NCBI RefSeq assembly: GCF_001281525.1
Contig: NZ_LGCI01000005.1
Coordinates: forward strand, 880,569 to 944,568
DNA: 64,000 nucleotides
Direction of reading: 5' to 3'
Source of the DNA: Lysinibacillus macroides
GTDB lineage: Bacteria > Bacillota > Bacilli > Bacillales_A > Planococcaceae
Shown here one piece after another: positions 1-8,867 of the stretch. Below the pieces are notes generated by a model, which saw only the letters and a program-made list of their open reading frames with translations, had not been told where the DNA came from and searched no databases. Each line of letters begins with the position of its first letter. Position 1 is the stretch's first letter. The position numbers and the translations under genes are program-made.

Positions 1-1
1 C

Positions 2-604
2 GGCAATCTGAGTGATAGTAAAGCGGCGATTCCGTTACTAAAAAAGATGAACCATATCATGCCTAACCATTTCACAACGGCTATTTTCGATGCAGGTTAT
101 GACTATGAAGCAATTTACCGCCAGATTTCAATACAAGAGATGAAAGCTGTGATTCCATATGTGAAAAGACGTGAGGGCGAAATGATCGGTTTTGATGAAC
201 ATTTCCGTCCAACCTGTGTGCGTGAACATAGCTACTGTTACGACAGCTTTGATGAAAAGTATCAAACGCTTAAGTTCACACGTCCAAAAGATTGCGCAAC
301 CTGTCCATTACGTGATGACTCGCTCTGTCAAAAGGTGTTTAAAATCAAGTGTGAAACCGATATCCGCAAATACACGTTTCCAGCACGTGGCTCCGAGCTA
401 TGGAAGAAACTTTACAAGGAACGCACAGCTGTCGAACGAGTAAATGCTTATTTAAAGCAATTTTTTCAGTTAAACAACGTCCGTCACAAAACCGGTAGAA
501 AAGCTAAACTGCACTTCAACCTTGTGACGTTTATTTATAATGCCTGCAAATTAGCAGTCGATCGGATGAATGTACGTTTACAGCTACAAAACAACGCAGC
601 TTAA
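2..604 (+). CDS. DDE-type transposase, C-terminal part (5' end outside window)
   Basis: The reading frame is open from the first bases of the window and runs to the stop at 604, so the gene begins upstream. The visible part has a cysteine cluster typical of some DDE transposases (CATCPLRDDSLC) and a C-terminal stretch ERTAVERVNAYLKQFF with the acidic residue expected to be the third catalytic carboxylate, followed by FNLVTFIYNACKLA. This looks like an IS1182- or IS4-like DDE transposase; the exact IS family cannot be assigned from the fragment. It marks the left visible part of a mobile-element-rich island. Nothing shows whether the upstream part is intact. Confidence 0.75.
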   Translation, partial: GNLSDSKAAIPLLKKMNHIMPNHFTTAIFDAGYDYEAIYRQISIQEMKAVIPYVKRREGEMIGFDEHFRPTCVREHSYCYDSFDEKYQTLKFTRPKDCATCPLRDDSLCQKVFKIKCETDIRKYTFPARGSELWKKLYKERTAVERVNAYLKQFFQLNNVRHKTGRKAKLHFNLVTFIYNACKLAVDRMNVRLQLQNNAA

Positions 605-800
605 ATTTTAAAAAACAAAAATCAGACACAGGAGCAGTCTAAGCTCTTGAAAAAATCGATTTATGAAATTGATTCAGTTGTAATTCAATTAAATAATAAA
701 GCGATATGATATTTTGTACTTTTCAAATATACAAAGTTTAAGCTCATCTCTAAGCTGAAAAAAGAGTCTGTCAGCCACGCAACTGTATAAAAAATACGTC

Positions 801-850
801 ACGTGCGATATTGAATAAAATAATGTTAATAGAAATGATTTCTACGTGTG
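801..850 (+). repeat. 50-bp direct repeat, copy A
   Basis: Aligns without gaps to 3079-3128 over 50 bp with roughly a dozen mismatches. Both copies begin ACGTG and end with ATGATTT(C/T)TACGTGTG. The two copies bracket the orphan gene 1667-2878. The short inner ACGTGYG/TACGTGTG blocks suggest a protein-binding or recombination site, but the function is unknown. Confidence 0.6.
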
Positions 851-942
851 AGTAGTACGGGGGTATTAAAGACCAAATAGATTGACGTTTGTAGTCAAAG
901 ACATGATAGCACTTCCGCTCCTGCACATAGTTAGCGATATTA

Positions 943-984
943 AAGCGTCAAAATACAATTTCGTGTATTTGACGCTTCTTTTAG
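943..984. terminator. Terminator-like hairpin downstream of the transposase
   Basis: AAGCGTCAAAATACA pairs with TGTATTTGACGCTT around a 6-7 nt loop and is followed by a T-rich run (CTTTTAGTTTTTG). Most likely an intrinsic terminator for rightward transcription. Confidence 0.6.
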
Positions 985-1165
985 TTTTTGTGCTGTTAGT
1001 GTCTAATGGATAAAATTAAGTTTTTATCAAAGAACTTACCCAAATCACTCTAAAGGCACTATTATGAATTGGTTTATGGCGAAAATGATAAATTGACAAA
1101 AACTCTCAATAGAGCGGTTTGAATCACTTTTGATATAAAAAGTCAATAGTTATATAGCATATTCT

Positions 1166-1195
1166 TTGGACAGAACTGTAAAAATATGATATAAT
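1166..1195 (+). promoter_or_regulatory. Sigma-A-like promoter
   Basis: -35 TTGGAC and -10 TATAAT (1190-1195) separated by 18 bp. It would start a transcript about 460 nt upstream of the orphan gene at 1667, running through the two hairpins. Confidence 0.5.
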
Positions 1196-1666
1196 TTAAG
1201 GATAAATAGTTGACAGATCGTTGTTTTTAGTATCCACGTCAATTAGATTTGGTTGAAAGGGGGATATAGATTTAGGTATACGGATTTAAAGGGTGTATAA
1301 ATTGCATGTCAAAATATTTGAAATATCCACATTGATAATGGTAAATTATGTACCTTTTTACACAAGCACTTTAAAAAATTCGTTACGCAAGCTCCACGAA
1401 TTATTTCAAAGTGTTGCGATGCAAAAAGGTACGCCAAAAACATCGCTAAAAACAATTAGAATTGTTATCGCCCTTTGCGTACTTTGGGCGAGGTCTGGTG
1501 AAAGTGCGTTTTTTGCACTTTTAACAGAGATGGTGGCAAAGTACATGATGAACAGAAGAAAAGTTTATGAAAAAAGGACGTATAATCGCTCCTTAATATT
1601 ATTAAAATATTAGAGGGCAATCTTACGTACTTTTAAAATGTTAGAATTATGAATGGAGTTTTAAAA

Positions 1667-2878
1667 GTGAGAAAAGGAAGTCTAGTAGAAGTAGTAATGG
1701 AATTTGGGACTGATAAGCAGAAGGCTTGTGTATTAGAGAGGAAAAAATGGAGAAAAGAAAGCCATGAAGCACTAATAAAGGTGTTGGATTCTAAATTTGG
1801 TGTTGTAGATGTTGTAGGTAAAGGATACAAAATGGAATTTATCTTAGATGAAGAGTTTGATGTTGAAAGAGATATTATTGACGGTCGTGCTTCAAATGGT
1901 CAAGGTCAGGTGCCATTAAAGTATGAACAAGCATTTCCGATTATGGTAATTGTATATCTACTTAATAGAAGTGGAAGTAAGCCATTAACCGTAAATAATT
2001 GGTTGCTTAATATTGGGATAATCACAGAGGAAATGTTTCAAGCGTCAAAGTTAAGATATTCATTGAGCGCCTTAGAAAAAGAATCTGATAAGTTAGTAAA
2101 AAATAAGGTGATAGAATCGGGACAAGGGTATTTAATTGATGATTATATTAAACGTGAAATTGGAAGACTTCAAAAATATTTCATGGGGGTGATTCAAAAA
2201 TTGGTGAAAGCTAAAATCATCACACACCAACCTTATAAGATGGCTAAATGTGAAGTACCTTATCTGAATGAATACTTTGATGAAGAACTTGGTGAATGGG
2301 TTAGACAAGAAACAATAGAAACTAAATATATTGAATTATCATCACATGTTGTTAGCAAGATTGCAAAAATGGAGTGTAACTTACAAAACTCACCTAAATT
2401 CAGAGAATTAACATTAGATGAAATCAGACGTTACAGAAATAAACCTATTGTTAAGGAGTATTGGACAGAATATAAAAAGCAATTGAATCTAATTACTAAT
2501 GAGCAAGGTGAAAGACTATACATAGTAATTCCATATGAAGCACATGCATTATTCGTTAGAGCAGGTATAAATCCTATTTTAAAATGGTTGGAGAAGAACA
2601 ACAAAGAAGAATTGGTATACTATAATTCTGATGAAACAAAATATTTTTTGGAAAATAGAGTTGATTTTCATAGAGCTTTGAGTAAATATGTTGTGGATTT
2701 AGCGGAGGATAGACAAGACAAATTTCAAAAAAAATCTGTAAATGAATTTGGTGGCAAAGCAAACATACATAAGTTTGAAGATAATAAATATAAGGTCGCA
2801 CATGATTTAATGATTAAAGGGTTGTATGTAGAAGCATATTATAAATTGCAAGAATACTATGGGCAGACTTTTAAATAA
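1667..2878 (+). CDS. Hypothetical protein, island orphan (403 aa)
   Basis: I do not recognise this protein. It is soluble, charged and lysine-rich, with no signal peptide or membrane segment. The N-terminal ~70 residues (KACVLERKKWRKESHEALIK) are basic and could form a nucleic-acid-binding fold; a middle region around residues 80-160 is helical. The GTG at 1667 is preferred because TGGAG lies 8 nt upstream; an in-frame ATG at 1649 has no ribosome binding site. It is transcribed alone, far from the transposase, and lies between two copies of a 50-bp repeat. By location it could be a plasmid- or phage-type replication or regulatory protein, but nothing in the sequence proves this. Confidence 0.7.
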   Translation: MRKGSLVEVVMEFGTDKQKACVLERKKWRKESHEALIKVLDSKFGVVDVVGKGYKMEFILDEEFDVERDIIDGRASNGQGQVPLKYEQAFPIMVIVYLLNRSGSKPLTVNNWLLNIGIITEEMFQASKLRYSLSALEKESDKLVKNKVIESGQGYLIDDYIKREIGRLQKYFMGVIQKLVKAKIITHQPYKMAKCEVPYLNEYFDEELGEWVRQETIETKYIELSSHVVSKIAKMECNLQNSPKFRELTLDEIRRYRNKPIVKEYWTEYKKQLNLITNEQGERLYIVIPYEAHALFVRAGINPILKWLEKNNKEELVYYNSDETKYFLENRVDFHRALSKYVVDLAEDRQDKFQKKSVNEFGGKANIHKFEDNKYKVAHDLMIKGLYVEAYYKLQEYYGQTFK

Positions 2879-3406
2879 AATGATTATATCTTGAAGCAAC
2901 TAAAAAAATAAGGTTTTGGAATTTTTGATTAGCCTTATACAAAAACACAAAAAACATATATAATGCAAATCAAGCATTTCAAACAAGATGTAAGAAAAAT
3001 GAACCCTTATTTATAATATAATGAGGGTTCTTTAAATTTAAGGTCTACTTTCCACACAATCATGTTAAATAATTTGCAACGTGTGAATTTGCTGAAAATG
3101 ATGTTTATTGACATGATTTTTACGTGTGTTTTGCACGGCTATTGGGGGTGCTTTTGACAGGGGTTATTAAATTAATGTTTTGAAAAGGGCGAAGTAGGTC
3201 AATTCTTTCATCATGGATGATTTAAGGAATGTTGAAACTGAATAAATATTTTAGAGATAAAATCGATTTGAACAAAAAAATTTAGGGAACGAGATTTGAA
3301 AGTCAGTAATATTACAAAGAATAGAAATATATATAATTTTGCTAAATAATCGACAATTATTCCGTATAATTGGTAAAATGAAATTGAATAGATTAAAAAG
3401 GGGATT
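2879..3406. other. Intergenic region upstream of the TIR cassette
   Basis: 528 bp, very AT-rich. A short hairpin (AACCCTTATTT ... AATGAGGGTTCTTT, about 3000-3035) looks like a terminator for the 1667 gene. Repeat copy B is at 3079-3128. A TATAAT at 3365-3370 may be the -10 of the cassette promoter, but no good -35 is seen at the right spacing. Confidence 0.4.
3079..3128 (+). repeat. 50-bp direct repeat, copy B
   Basis: Partner of 801-850 (see copy A). It lies about 280 bp upstream of the three-gene TIR cassette. After the shared block the two copies diverge, although both continue into a G-rich stretch (GGGGG). Confidence 0.6.
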
Positions 3407-4627
3407 ATGTATTTGAATAAAATTTTGAAAGAAGTTAATGAAGAGACGAAAATAATAAATATAGTCAAAAGTGATGAAGAAACAAAATGGATTGCAAGTG
3501 AAAATGAGTTAACTACTTTGAGGCATGCTTTTAATATCCTAAATCAGATAGAAGTTTTAGACTTAATAGAGCAAAATGGATACAGTCTAAATAAAAATGT
3601 AATAAAAGCTAGTGAACTAGAGAAAATATTGGTAAACGATTTTAAAAATGGACTTTTGAATCAAAAATTATATGAGGATATAAGAGAAAAAGCTTTTAAT
3701 CCAGAATTAAATGTATCTGATGGATTTTTCCTTTCATTTGAGAATAATGAAATAAAGATAACTAGTAATTTACTTATTAAACAGATTGCAGATTGGAATA
3801 CAACACTTTCTGAAGAGAATGGTTTCGATAGTAATATAGATTACATAAATTTTAGAAATAATGTATGTAAATTATCGGTAACTAGAAATAGTGAAAAGTT
3901 TGCTTATGATAAAAGAAGTATGTTTAGTACAACATTCGTTGATGAACATAAATTGTTAGTTGAAATAGACTTTAAGACAAATATAATATATTTTCAAACT
4001 TCTAATTCAACAAAATATAGGTCAATAAAAACAGTTGTTAAGTTGTTTCTATCAATACTATTAGATAAAGAAGGGAAATTTAAGCTATTACCTCCAAAAA
4101 TGTCTCAAAAGTTAAACTTTACTTTTTCTAAAAATAATAGTACTGCTATTGCCCATAATAACATCAGTCCTAATACAATAAAACTGCTAGACCTTTTATT
4201 AGGTTTAGAGGATAGTGGGTCAAATTTTAATGAATTAATTTGCGTCGACATAACTTTTGACCATGAAGATACTAAAGCAGAGAATTTAAAGGCAAAGATA
4301 GATAGACAAGGTTTTGGTGGAGAAGATTTATTAAGAAAAAGCGATATAAAACAACATATTTTAAATAATAGAGGAATATTACAAATAGTCTTTAAATTAA
4401 CTTATACTGAAGAATTAGCTGATGATAGGGAAAGAAAACATGTTATATTGGCAGGGATAGACAACGATACTAAGAATCATGTAAGAATATATATTCAAAA
4501 CAATAATCCAGATTTAAAACGAGTTGTAAACAAAGCACATAAGGATTTAAAAAATATTTTTATAGAGCATTCCTCTAGTAGTTCACTTAGAAATGAAGAT
4601 AAAATAAAACAATTGTTAGGATTATGA
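3407..4627 (+). CDS. Hypothetical protein, first gene of TIR cassette (406 aa)
   Basis: No family recognised. The protein is soluble, rich in Lys, Asn and Ile, with no signal peptide or membrane segment. The first ~120 residues are helical and acidic; the central part (about 130-240) has alternating beta-like segments (KLLVEIDFKTNIIYF); the C-terminus is polar and ends in a serine-rich stretch (HSSSSSLR). AAAGGGG lies 5 nt before the ATG. The next gene starts 3 nt after this stop, and the third gene follows 15 nt later, so the three are very likely cotranscribed. By analogy with other TIR operons this protein or the next may sense infection, but that is inference. Confidence 0.75.
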   Translation: MYLNKILKEVNEETKIINIVKSDEETKWIASENELTTLRHAFNILNQIEVLDLIEQNGYSLNKNVIKASELEKILVNDFKNGLLNQKLYEDIREKAFNPELNVSDGFFLSFENNEIKITSNLLIKQIADWNTTLSEENGFDSNIDYINFRNNVCKLSVTRNSEKFAYDKRSMFSTTFVDEHKLLVEIDFKTNIIYFQTSNSTKYRSIKTVVKLFLSILLDKEGKFKLLPPKMSQKLNFTFSKNNSTAIAHNNISPNTIKLLDLLLGLEDSGSNFNELICVDITFDHEDTKAENLKAKIDRQGFGGEDLLRKSDIKQHILNNRGILQIVFKLTYTEELADDRERKHVILAGIDNDTKNHVRIYIQNNNPDLKRVVNKAHKDLKNIFIEHSSSSSLRNEDKIKQLLGL

Positions 4628-4630
4628 TAT

Positions 4631-5284
4631 GTGGAAATATTAAATAATTTTAATGTTTGCCTTGTTTTCTATTATAAAGGGTCGGATAATTTAAATACGT
4701 TTTTATATGAAGAACATTTTAAGAAGAATTTTAAAAATCTAAAAAATACAGAGCTAATATTTCATCCTAAAATTTTTAAAAATGATAAAGAAGATAAGTA
4801 TAAAGCTTTAAAAATCAACCACTTTAGTATTTATTATAATGAAGAAATTCAGTTAGTTGTAGGAAAAAATATTTTTTGTGTTTTTTTATTAAACTTTGAG
4901 CAAATTAAGTCTTTTAGTTTTTGGGGGAATAGTGGGTCGGAGTTTATAGATAAAATTAATCTAACTCGAAAACATGTAATTAATGATATTATTAATGTTA
5001 TAACAGATAATATTTTAGAAATAACTCTGTCAAAAGAAAATTATTTTGATTATTTTGATAATTATTTTTTCTACGGAAGTAGTTTGCAGATAACTCGCGA
5101 ATTTGAAATTATAATGGAAAATGCAGACCTGTTTATAAATCAATTCAAATTTCAATTTTTTGGTAATTCAACTGTCGATATAAGAGATGAAAATTTGGTT
5201 GAGTTTGGAAAGGAAGTAACAGTTCATGAGAAGATGCACTTTATTTGGTATTTATCAAAATTGTTACAAGAAATAGATATTTAA
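4631..5284 (+). CDS. Hypothetical protein, second gene of TIR cassette (217 aa)
   Basis: Unrecognised soluble protein rich in Phe, Asn and Lys. The GTG start is 3 nt after the previous stop, which suggests translational coupling, since no strong ribosome binding site is present. It has no signal peptide and no clear hydrophobic helix; aromatic-rich beta-like segments dominate (NYFDYFDNYFFYGS). Its fixed position between the 406-aa protein and the TIR protein argues that it works with them, possibly as a sensor, adaptor or specificity subunit. Base composition is even more AT-rich than the chromosomal backbone, consistent with horizontal transfer. Confidence 0.7.
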   Translation: MEILNNFNVCLVFYYKGSDNLNTFLYEEHFKKNFKNLKNTELIFHPKIFKNDKEDKYKALKINHFSIYYNEEIQLVVGKNIFCVFLLNFEQIKSFSFWGNSGSEFIDKINLTRKHVINDIINVITDNILEITLSKENYFDYFDNYFFYGSSLQITREFEIIMENADLFINQFKFQFFGNSTVDIRDENLVEFGKEVTVHEKMHFIWYLSKLLQEIDI

Positions 5285-5299
5285 TTTGGGGGTAATAAA

Positions 5300-6097
5300 A
5301 TGAGAAAGATTTCTTTAACTATAGTAAATAATCAATTACACATTAAGACAATTCCTACCGAGGCATGGCATCCAGAAGATGGATTTAGTATTGATTTTTT
5401 CGTAAATCAAGACCATGAAATATTAACTCAAAAAGAACTTCTACCGATAATTAAAAAGTATTCAGGAGATTTAAATTGGATAAAATTCCATGGTAATAAG
5501 AGTGTAGTTAATCTAAATCATTTGAAAAATAGTTTCTCAGACCTCTTTAAAAATTGTGAATGGATGAATGGAGAGTATGAAGTACATCCAGAATTTGACC
5601 AAGAGATTGGAAGCAAAGTACCCATTGTATCGTTTAGTCTTTCTAAGGATGTTATTGAATTAAATAGTCCTAAAAAAATATTTTTGAGTCATAGAGGTAG
5701 TAATAAGGAGTTTGTAAGACGGTTTTATGATATATTAAAGACGATGGGATTTGAGCCATGGTTAGACGATGAGGATATGCCTGCAGGTAGTAACCTAGAT
5801 AGGAGTATTTTAAAGGGGTTAAAAGATTCATGTGCGTGTGTCTTTTTTATTACTCCAGAGTTTACTGATGAGCAATATCTAGCAGATGAAGTAGATTATG
5901 CACATATTCAAAAAAGGAAGAAACAAGAAAAGTTTAGTATTATTACACTTCAATTTGAAAATGAAGATGGTGTTAAAGGTACTATCCCTGAATTATTAGA
6001 AAGATTCGTATGGAAAAGTCCAAAAAATGAATTGGAAGCCCTAAATCAGATTTTGAAAGCATTACCTATAAAGGCTAATGTTATTGATTGGATTTAA
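5300..6097 (+). CDS. TIR-domain protein, probable defence effector (265 aa)
   Basis: The C-terminal half (about residues 126-240) is a TIR domain. It opens with the strand KKIFLSHRGSNKEFVRRF, continues through FEPWLDDEDMPAGSNL (box-2-like region) and FFITPEFTDEQYLADEVDYA, where the Glu of LADEVDYA sits where bacterial and SARM1-type TIR NADases carry their catalytic glutamate. The N-terminal ~125 residues form an unrecognised domain with no membrane segment. Many bacterial TIR proteins degrade NAD+ or make cyclic ADP-ribose signals on phage infection; this role is inferred from the domain. GGGGG lies 7 nt before the ATG. It is last in the three-gene operon and is followed by a terminator (6357-6402). 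Confidence 0.85.
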   Translation: MRKISLTIVNNQLHIKTIPTEAWHPEDGFSIDFFVNQDHEILTQKELLPIIKKYSGDLNWIKFHGNKSVVNLNHLKNSFSDLFKNCEWMNGEYEVHPEFDQEIGSKVPIVSFSLSKDVIELNSPKKIFLSHRGSNKEFVRRFYDILKTMGFEPWLDDEDMPAGSNLDRSILKGLKDSCACVFFITPEFTDEQYLADEVDYAHIQKRKKQEKFSIITLQFENEDGVKGTIPELLERFVWKSPKNELEALNQILKALPIKANVIDWI

Positions 6098-6356
6098 TTA
6101 AGGTAGTTCTATTAATTAGGTGAATTTCATCTTTTGAGGTTCTTCTACTATGCTATTAATGGGATATTTTAATTGTATATACTAATAGGAACTACATATA
6201 GTATGGGCAATATATATAACTAATATTAAGTATGTTAAAATTTCCTGAATAGTGTTTATATTACACATAAAGATAATTTCGGTCTAAGAACGTAACTTAA
6301 CCTGATTCCTCCTGAGACGTATTAAGGTTCAGATAGAATAACTTTGAACCAACTGG

Positions 6357-6402
6357 AAAGCGCTTTAAATCCTTTAATATCAAGGGTTTGAGGCGCTTTT
6401 TC
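6357..6402 (+). terminator. Intrinsic terminator
   Basis: AAAGCGC pairs with GCGCTTT, with an inner AAATCCTT/AAGGGTTT stem, followed by TTTTTC. It lies immediately before the IS66 insertion, and IS elements often enter such sites. It probably ends transcription of the TIR cassette. Confidence 0.6.
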
Positions 6403-6410
6403 TTTTCTAC
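6403..6410. repeat. IS66 target-site duplication, left
   Basis: TTTTCTAC, identical to 8860-8867 on the other side of the element. Confidence 0.9.
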
Positions 6411-6423
6411 GTAAGCGTAAAAT

Positions 6424-6453
6424 AATGCCCACCTAGTTTTTCAGGTGGGCATT
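6424..6453. terminator. Hairpin downstream of tnpC inside the IS end
   Basis: Perfect 11-bp stem AATGCCCACCT / AGGTGGGCATT with an 8-nt loop, between the left terminal repeat and the tnpC stop. It may end tnpC transcription or block read-through transcription into the element. Confidence 0.5.
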
Positions 6454-6463
6454 GGTGTATTCT

Positions 6464-8059
6464 TTACTTAACTTTATCAGGAATACGGCATTCCTTTGGA
6501 ATGGTTTTTGACCACGGAAGGAACTGATCAAGTGCTTCCTGATCATCTAGATCTATTTGTGGTAATTGTTCAAAAAGATAGTTTAAGTAGCTCATGGGAT
6601 TTAACCGGTTCTCTTTGGCAGTTTCTACAATGCTATAGATAATGGCACTGGCAGTTGCACCTCTCATAGATTGGGAAAACAGCCACGATTTTCTCCCCAT
6701 AACGAATGGTTTAATAGAACGCTCCGCTCTATTATTATCAATTTCAAGACGCCCATCTTTCATAAAGGTAATAAGTTTAGGCCATTGGTTTAAACTATAG
6801 TTAATTGCTTCACCTAGTTTGCTTTTTGGTGGAACTTGAGGGCGTTTTGATTTTAGCCATGCTAAAAAAGCATCCAACACGGGTTGACTGCGTTTTTGAC
6901 GTTCTTCTTTCCGTTGTTCTGGGCTACAATTTTTGATTTCCTCATCTATCTGTTTCTCAATTTTAAATAATTGATTACAGTATTGGAGTCCTTCAGCCGC
7001 TAGAGTTGTAGATTTATCTACATTGGCAGGCAACGATTTGAGCGTTTCATCGAACTTTCTTCGTGCGTGAGCTAGACATCCAACTAACTCCACATTCTTC
7101 AAATCGTGGTATCCTGCATAACCATCGACATGAAGGTATCCCGAAAACCCCTTAAGAAATGCCTTTGGGTGCTTACTGTGGCGCGAAGTCTGGTAATCGT
7201 ATAAAACAATCGGTGTTATGTCACGGCCAGATCGGTATAACCACATATAGGATTTGGAATTTGCAGCCTTTCCGGGTTCTGCTAAAACTTGAACTGTTGT
7301 TTCGTCTGCGTGCAGACGGTCAAGTTGAAGTAGAAGCTCATGCAAGCGATTGTAAAGCGGTGAGAGCCACTTCATTGAACCATATATTACCCAGTTGGCA
7401 ATCGTTTGGCGTGATAGAAAGACACCAAGTCGTTCAAATTGTTTTTCAATTCGGTACAATGGCATTCCTTCTACGTATTTTTGATTCATGATATATGCCA
7501 TTGAAGAAGGCGAAGCGAGACTTTTTGGAAAAACTGCCGCAGGCATTTTAGCTGTGACAATCGGTGTTTCGATTCCTTCACGTTCACATTTACGACAGCT
7601 GTAAATATGTTGAATATGCTCCACGACTTTCACTTGAGCAGGGATAATCCTTAATTCTCGTCGCGTTTCCGTACTCATTTCATGCACAGTTTCACCGCAA
7701 CACAAACAGACCTGCTCTTCTTCGGATAAACGATAATGAATCGTTTCCGTAGGCAAGTTTTCAAGTTTCGCATCTCGTTGTCCTACATACTTCTTTCGAT
7801 TATACGTAATCGTTTCAAGCGTAGGTTCTTCCACTTTTACATCCGCTGTGATTTCAGCTTCATTAAAAAGAGATAGTTCGATTTGATCCGGATTTGTTTT
7901 TTCACTAGATGTCCCGAATCTCTTTTGTTGGCTTAGTCGGAATTGTTCTTCCAACCATTTTACTTTTGCCTCTAGGACTTCTTTTTGTTTTTCTAAATCC
8001 GCATTTTTTGCTGCGAGTTCTTCAATTGTATCTTGTAGTTCATGCGTATTTTTTTCCAT
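6464..8059 (-). CDS. tnpC: IS66 transposase TnpC (531 aa)
   Basis: Full-length IS66-type transposase. An N-terminal coiled coil (residues ~5-45, [19 protein letters not shown]) is followed by an IS66 zinc-finger region with CLCC and CRKCE cysteine pairs, then the DDE core with the motifs [18 protein letters not shown] and [14 protein letters not shown] supplying the catalytic Asp, Asp and Glu. The C-terminal tail ([16 protein letters not shown]) is the usual IS66 ending. It catalyses transposition with TnpA and TnpB. It starts 47 nt after tnpB without a strong ribosome binding site. No internal stop, so probably active. Confidence 0.95.
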   Translation of the reverse strand: MEKNTHELQDTIEELAAKNADLEKQKEVLEAKVKWLEEQFRLSQQKRFGTSSEKTNPDQIELSLFNEAEITADVKVEEPTLETITYNRKKYVGQRDAKLENLPTETIHYRLSEEEQVCLCCGETVHEMSTETRRELRIIPAQVKVVEHIQHIYSCRKCEREGIETPIVTAKMPAAVFPKSLASPSSMAYIMNQKYVEGMPLYRIEKQFERLGVFLSRQTIANWVIYGSMKWLSPLYNRLHELLLQLDRLHADETTVQVLAEPGKAANSKSYMWLYRSGRDITPIVLYDYQTSRHSKHPKAFLKGFSGYLHVDGYAGYHDLKNVELVGCLAHARRKFDETLKSLPANVDKSTTLAAEGLQYCNQLFKIEKQIDEEIKNCSPEQRKEERQKRSQPVLDAFLAWLKSKRPQVPPKSKLGEAINYSLNQWPKLITFMKDGRLEIDNNRAERSIKPFVMGRKSWLFSQSMRGATASAIIYSIVETAKENRLNPMSYLNYLFEQLPQIDLDDQEALDQFLPWSKTIPKECRIPDKVK

Positions 8060-8106
8060 GAAAATAGAATACCATAAAGAGAGGTGACATGGATTGTCAA
8101 CTCTCT

Positions 8107-8463
8107 TTAAATGATAAATTTTGCATCCATTTTTTGATGTGCTTGTTTTTGTTCTAATGGAAGTCCATCAAGCAACCAATTTAATTGGCGAGGACTAATG
8201 CATTGAGGGTTGGATGTTTGTTCGTCTGGCCATTGAAAAATGCCTTTTTCAAGACGGCGATAATACAACCAAAACCCATTATGATCCCAATGGAGAATCT
8301 TTAACTTATCTCGTTTGCGATTACAGAAGACAAATAGATTGGAAGAGAAAGGATCCAGTTGAAAACTCATTTGAACAATCGCTGCCAATCCATCGATCGA
8401 CTTTCGCAAATCTGTTGAACCCGTCGCTAAATAGACTCGTTCAATGGGTGTTTTACTTAACAT
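8107..8463 (-). CDS. tnpB: IS66 accessory protein TnpB (118 aa)
   Basis: Matches the IS66 Orf2 family: [21 protein letters not shown] followed by [32 protein letters not shown]. The ATG at 8463 is preferred over an upstream in-frame ATG at 8535 because it gives the usual family length (about 115-120 aa) and overlaps the tnpA stop by 11 bp, the coupling arrangement usual in IS66. Required with TnpA for transposition in studied members. Confidence 0.93.
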   Translation of the reverse strand: MLSKTPIERVYLATGSTDLRKSIDGLAAIVQMSFQLDPFSSNLFVFCNRKRDKLKILHWDHNGFWLYYRRLEKGIFQWPDEQTSNPQCISPRQLNWLLDGLPLEQKQAHQKMDAKFII

Positions 8464-8776
8464 GTGACTGAAGAACCTGAAGCACTTCATTAAAAAGTGC
8501 ATGATTGAAGCCTTCTTTAATTTCAATTGAAACATCTCCTACCTTAACTGTTAAAGTAGATGTTTCTTCAATCGAATTGGATGAATCGATGGCAACCCAT
8601 TGTGTAAGAGGATAAGCGACGTGAGTCGGTTCAGTATCCAATCGTTTCATCCAGCTATACATACTTTGGACACCTACTTGATTTTGTTTACACCAAGCTT
8701 TTACACTTGGCACTCCACTGGATCTACAGGCATCGATGCGTTCTTGCCACATCTGTTTTCGTTCCTCTGGTGACAT
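8453..8776 (-). CDS. tnpA: IS66 accessory protein TnpA (107 aa)
   Basis: IS66 Orf1 with an N-terminal helix-turn-helix: EERKQMWQERIDACRSSG, VKAWCKQNQVGVQSMYSWMKR. The start at 8776 is set by AGGAGG 6 nt upstream; a longer frame to 8827 has no such site. First gene of the three-gene element operon and the probable DNA-binding accessory factor. Confidence 0.93.
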   Translation of the reverse strand: MSPEERKQMWQERIDACRSSGVPSVKAWCKQNQVGVQSMYSWMKRLDTEPTHVAYPLTQWVAIDSSNSIEETSTLTVKVGDVSIEIKEGFNHALFNEVLQVLQSHVK

Positions 8777-8859
8777 AAAAAACCTCCTAACAATTGATGT
8801 TAATGTGATTATCACAAAACTCGGCAATTATTAGAAGGTGTGTAGTATTTGGCGCTTAC

Positions 8860-8867
8860 TTTTCTAC
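8860..8867. repeat. IS66 target-site duplication, right
   Basis: TTTTCTAC, identical to 6403-6410. Confidence 0.9.

Larger units (their letters stand above)
605..1666. other. 1.06-kb intergenic region with repeat, hairpins and a promoter
   Basis: No convincing gene. It contains a copy of a 50-bp repeat (801-850), a rho-independent-terminator-like hairpin (943-984), a good sigma-A-like promoter (1166-1195) and two tandem short hairpins at about 1469-1490 and 1501-1521. A 106-codon GTG-started frame (1293-1613) spans the hairpins but has no recognisable domain and unconvincing composition. The transcript from 1166 could be a small RNA or a long leader for the next gene. Confidence 0.5.
6098..6410. 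other. Intergenic region between TIR cassette and IS66
   Basis: About 310 bp without a gene. It holds an imperfect hairpin GGTTCA...TGAACC near 6325-6350 and the terminator at 6357-6402. The last 8 bp (6403-6410) are the left target duplication of the IS element. Confidence 0.5.
6411..8859 (-). mobile_element. Complete IS66-family insertion sequence with target duplication
   Basis: The three IS66 genes (tnpA, tnpB, tnpC) are intact on the minus strand. Terminal inverted repeats match: the left end begins GTAAGCGTAAAATAATGC and the right end, read inward, begins GTAAGCGCCAAATACTAC. The 8 bp outside each end are identical (TTTTCTAC at 6403-6410 and 8860-8867), the 8-bp duplication usual for IS66. 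The element is 2449 bp. Intact genes and perfect target duplications indicate a fairly recent insertion. Joining the flanks restores an uninterrupted intergenic sequence, so no gene was broken. Confidence 0.93.

Noticed and set aside
1293..1613. 106-codon GTG frame upstream of the 1667 gene
   Set aside because: It spans two RNA hairpins, has no recognisable domain and its composition is not protein-like; kept only as part of a possible leader or small RNA.
801..3128. CRISPR array
   Set aside because: Only two diverged 50-bp repeats 2.3 kb apart; no regular spacing and no cas genes.
7159..7491. Plus-strand frame inside the IS66 transposase
   Set aside because: It is a shadow of tnpC on the opposite strand, without a start site.
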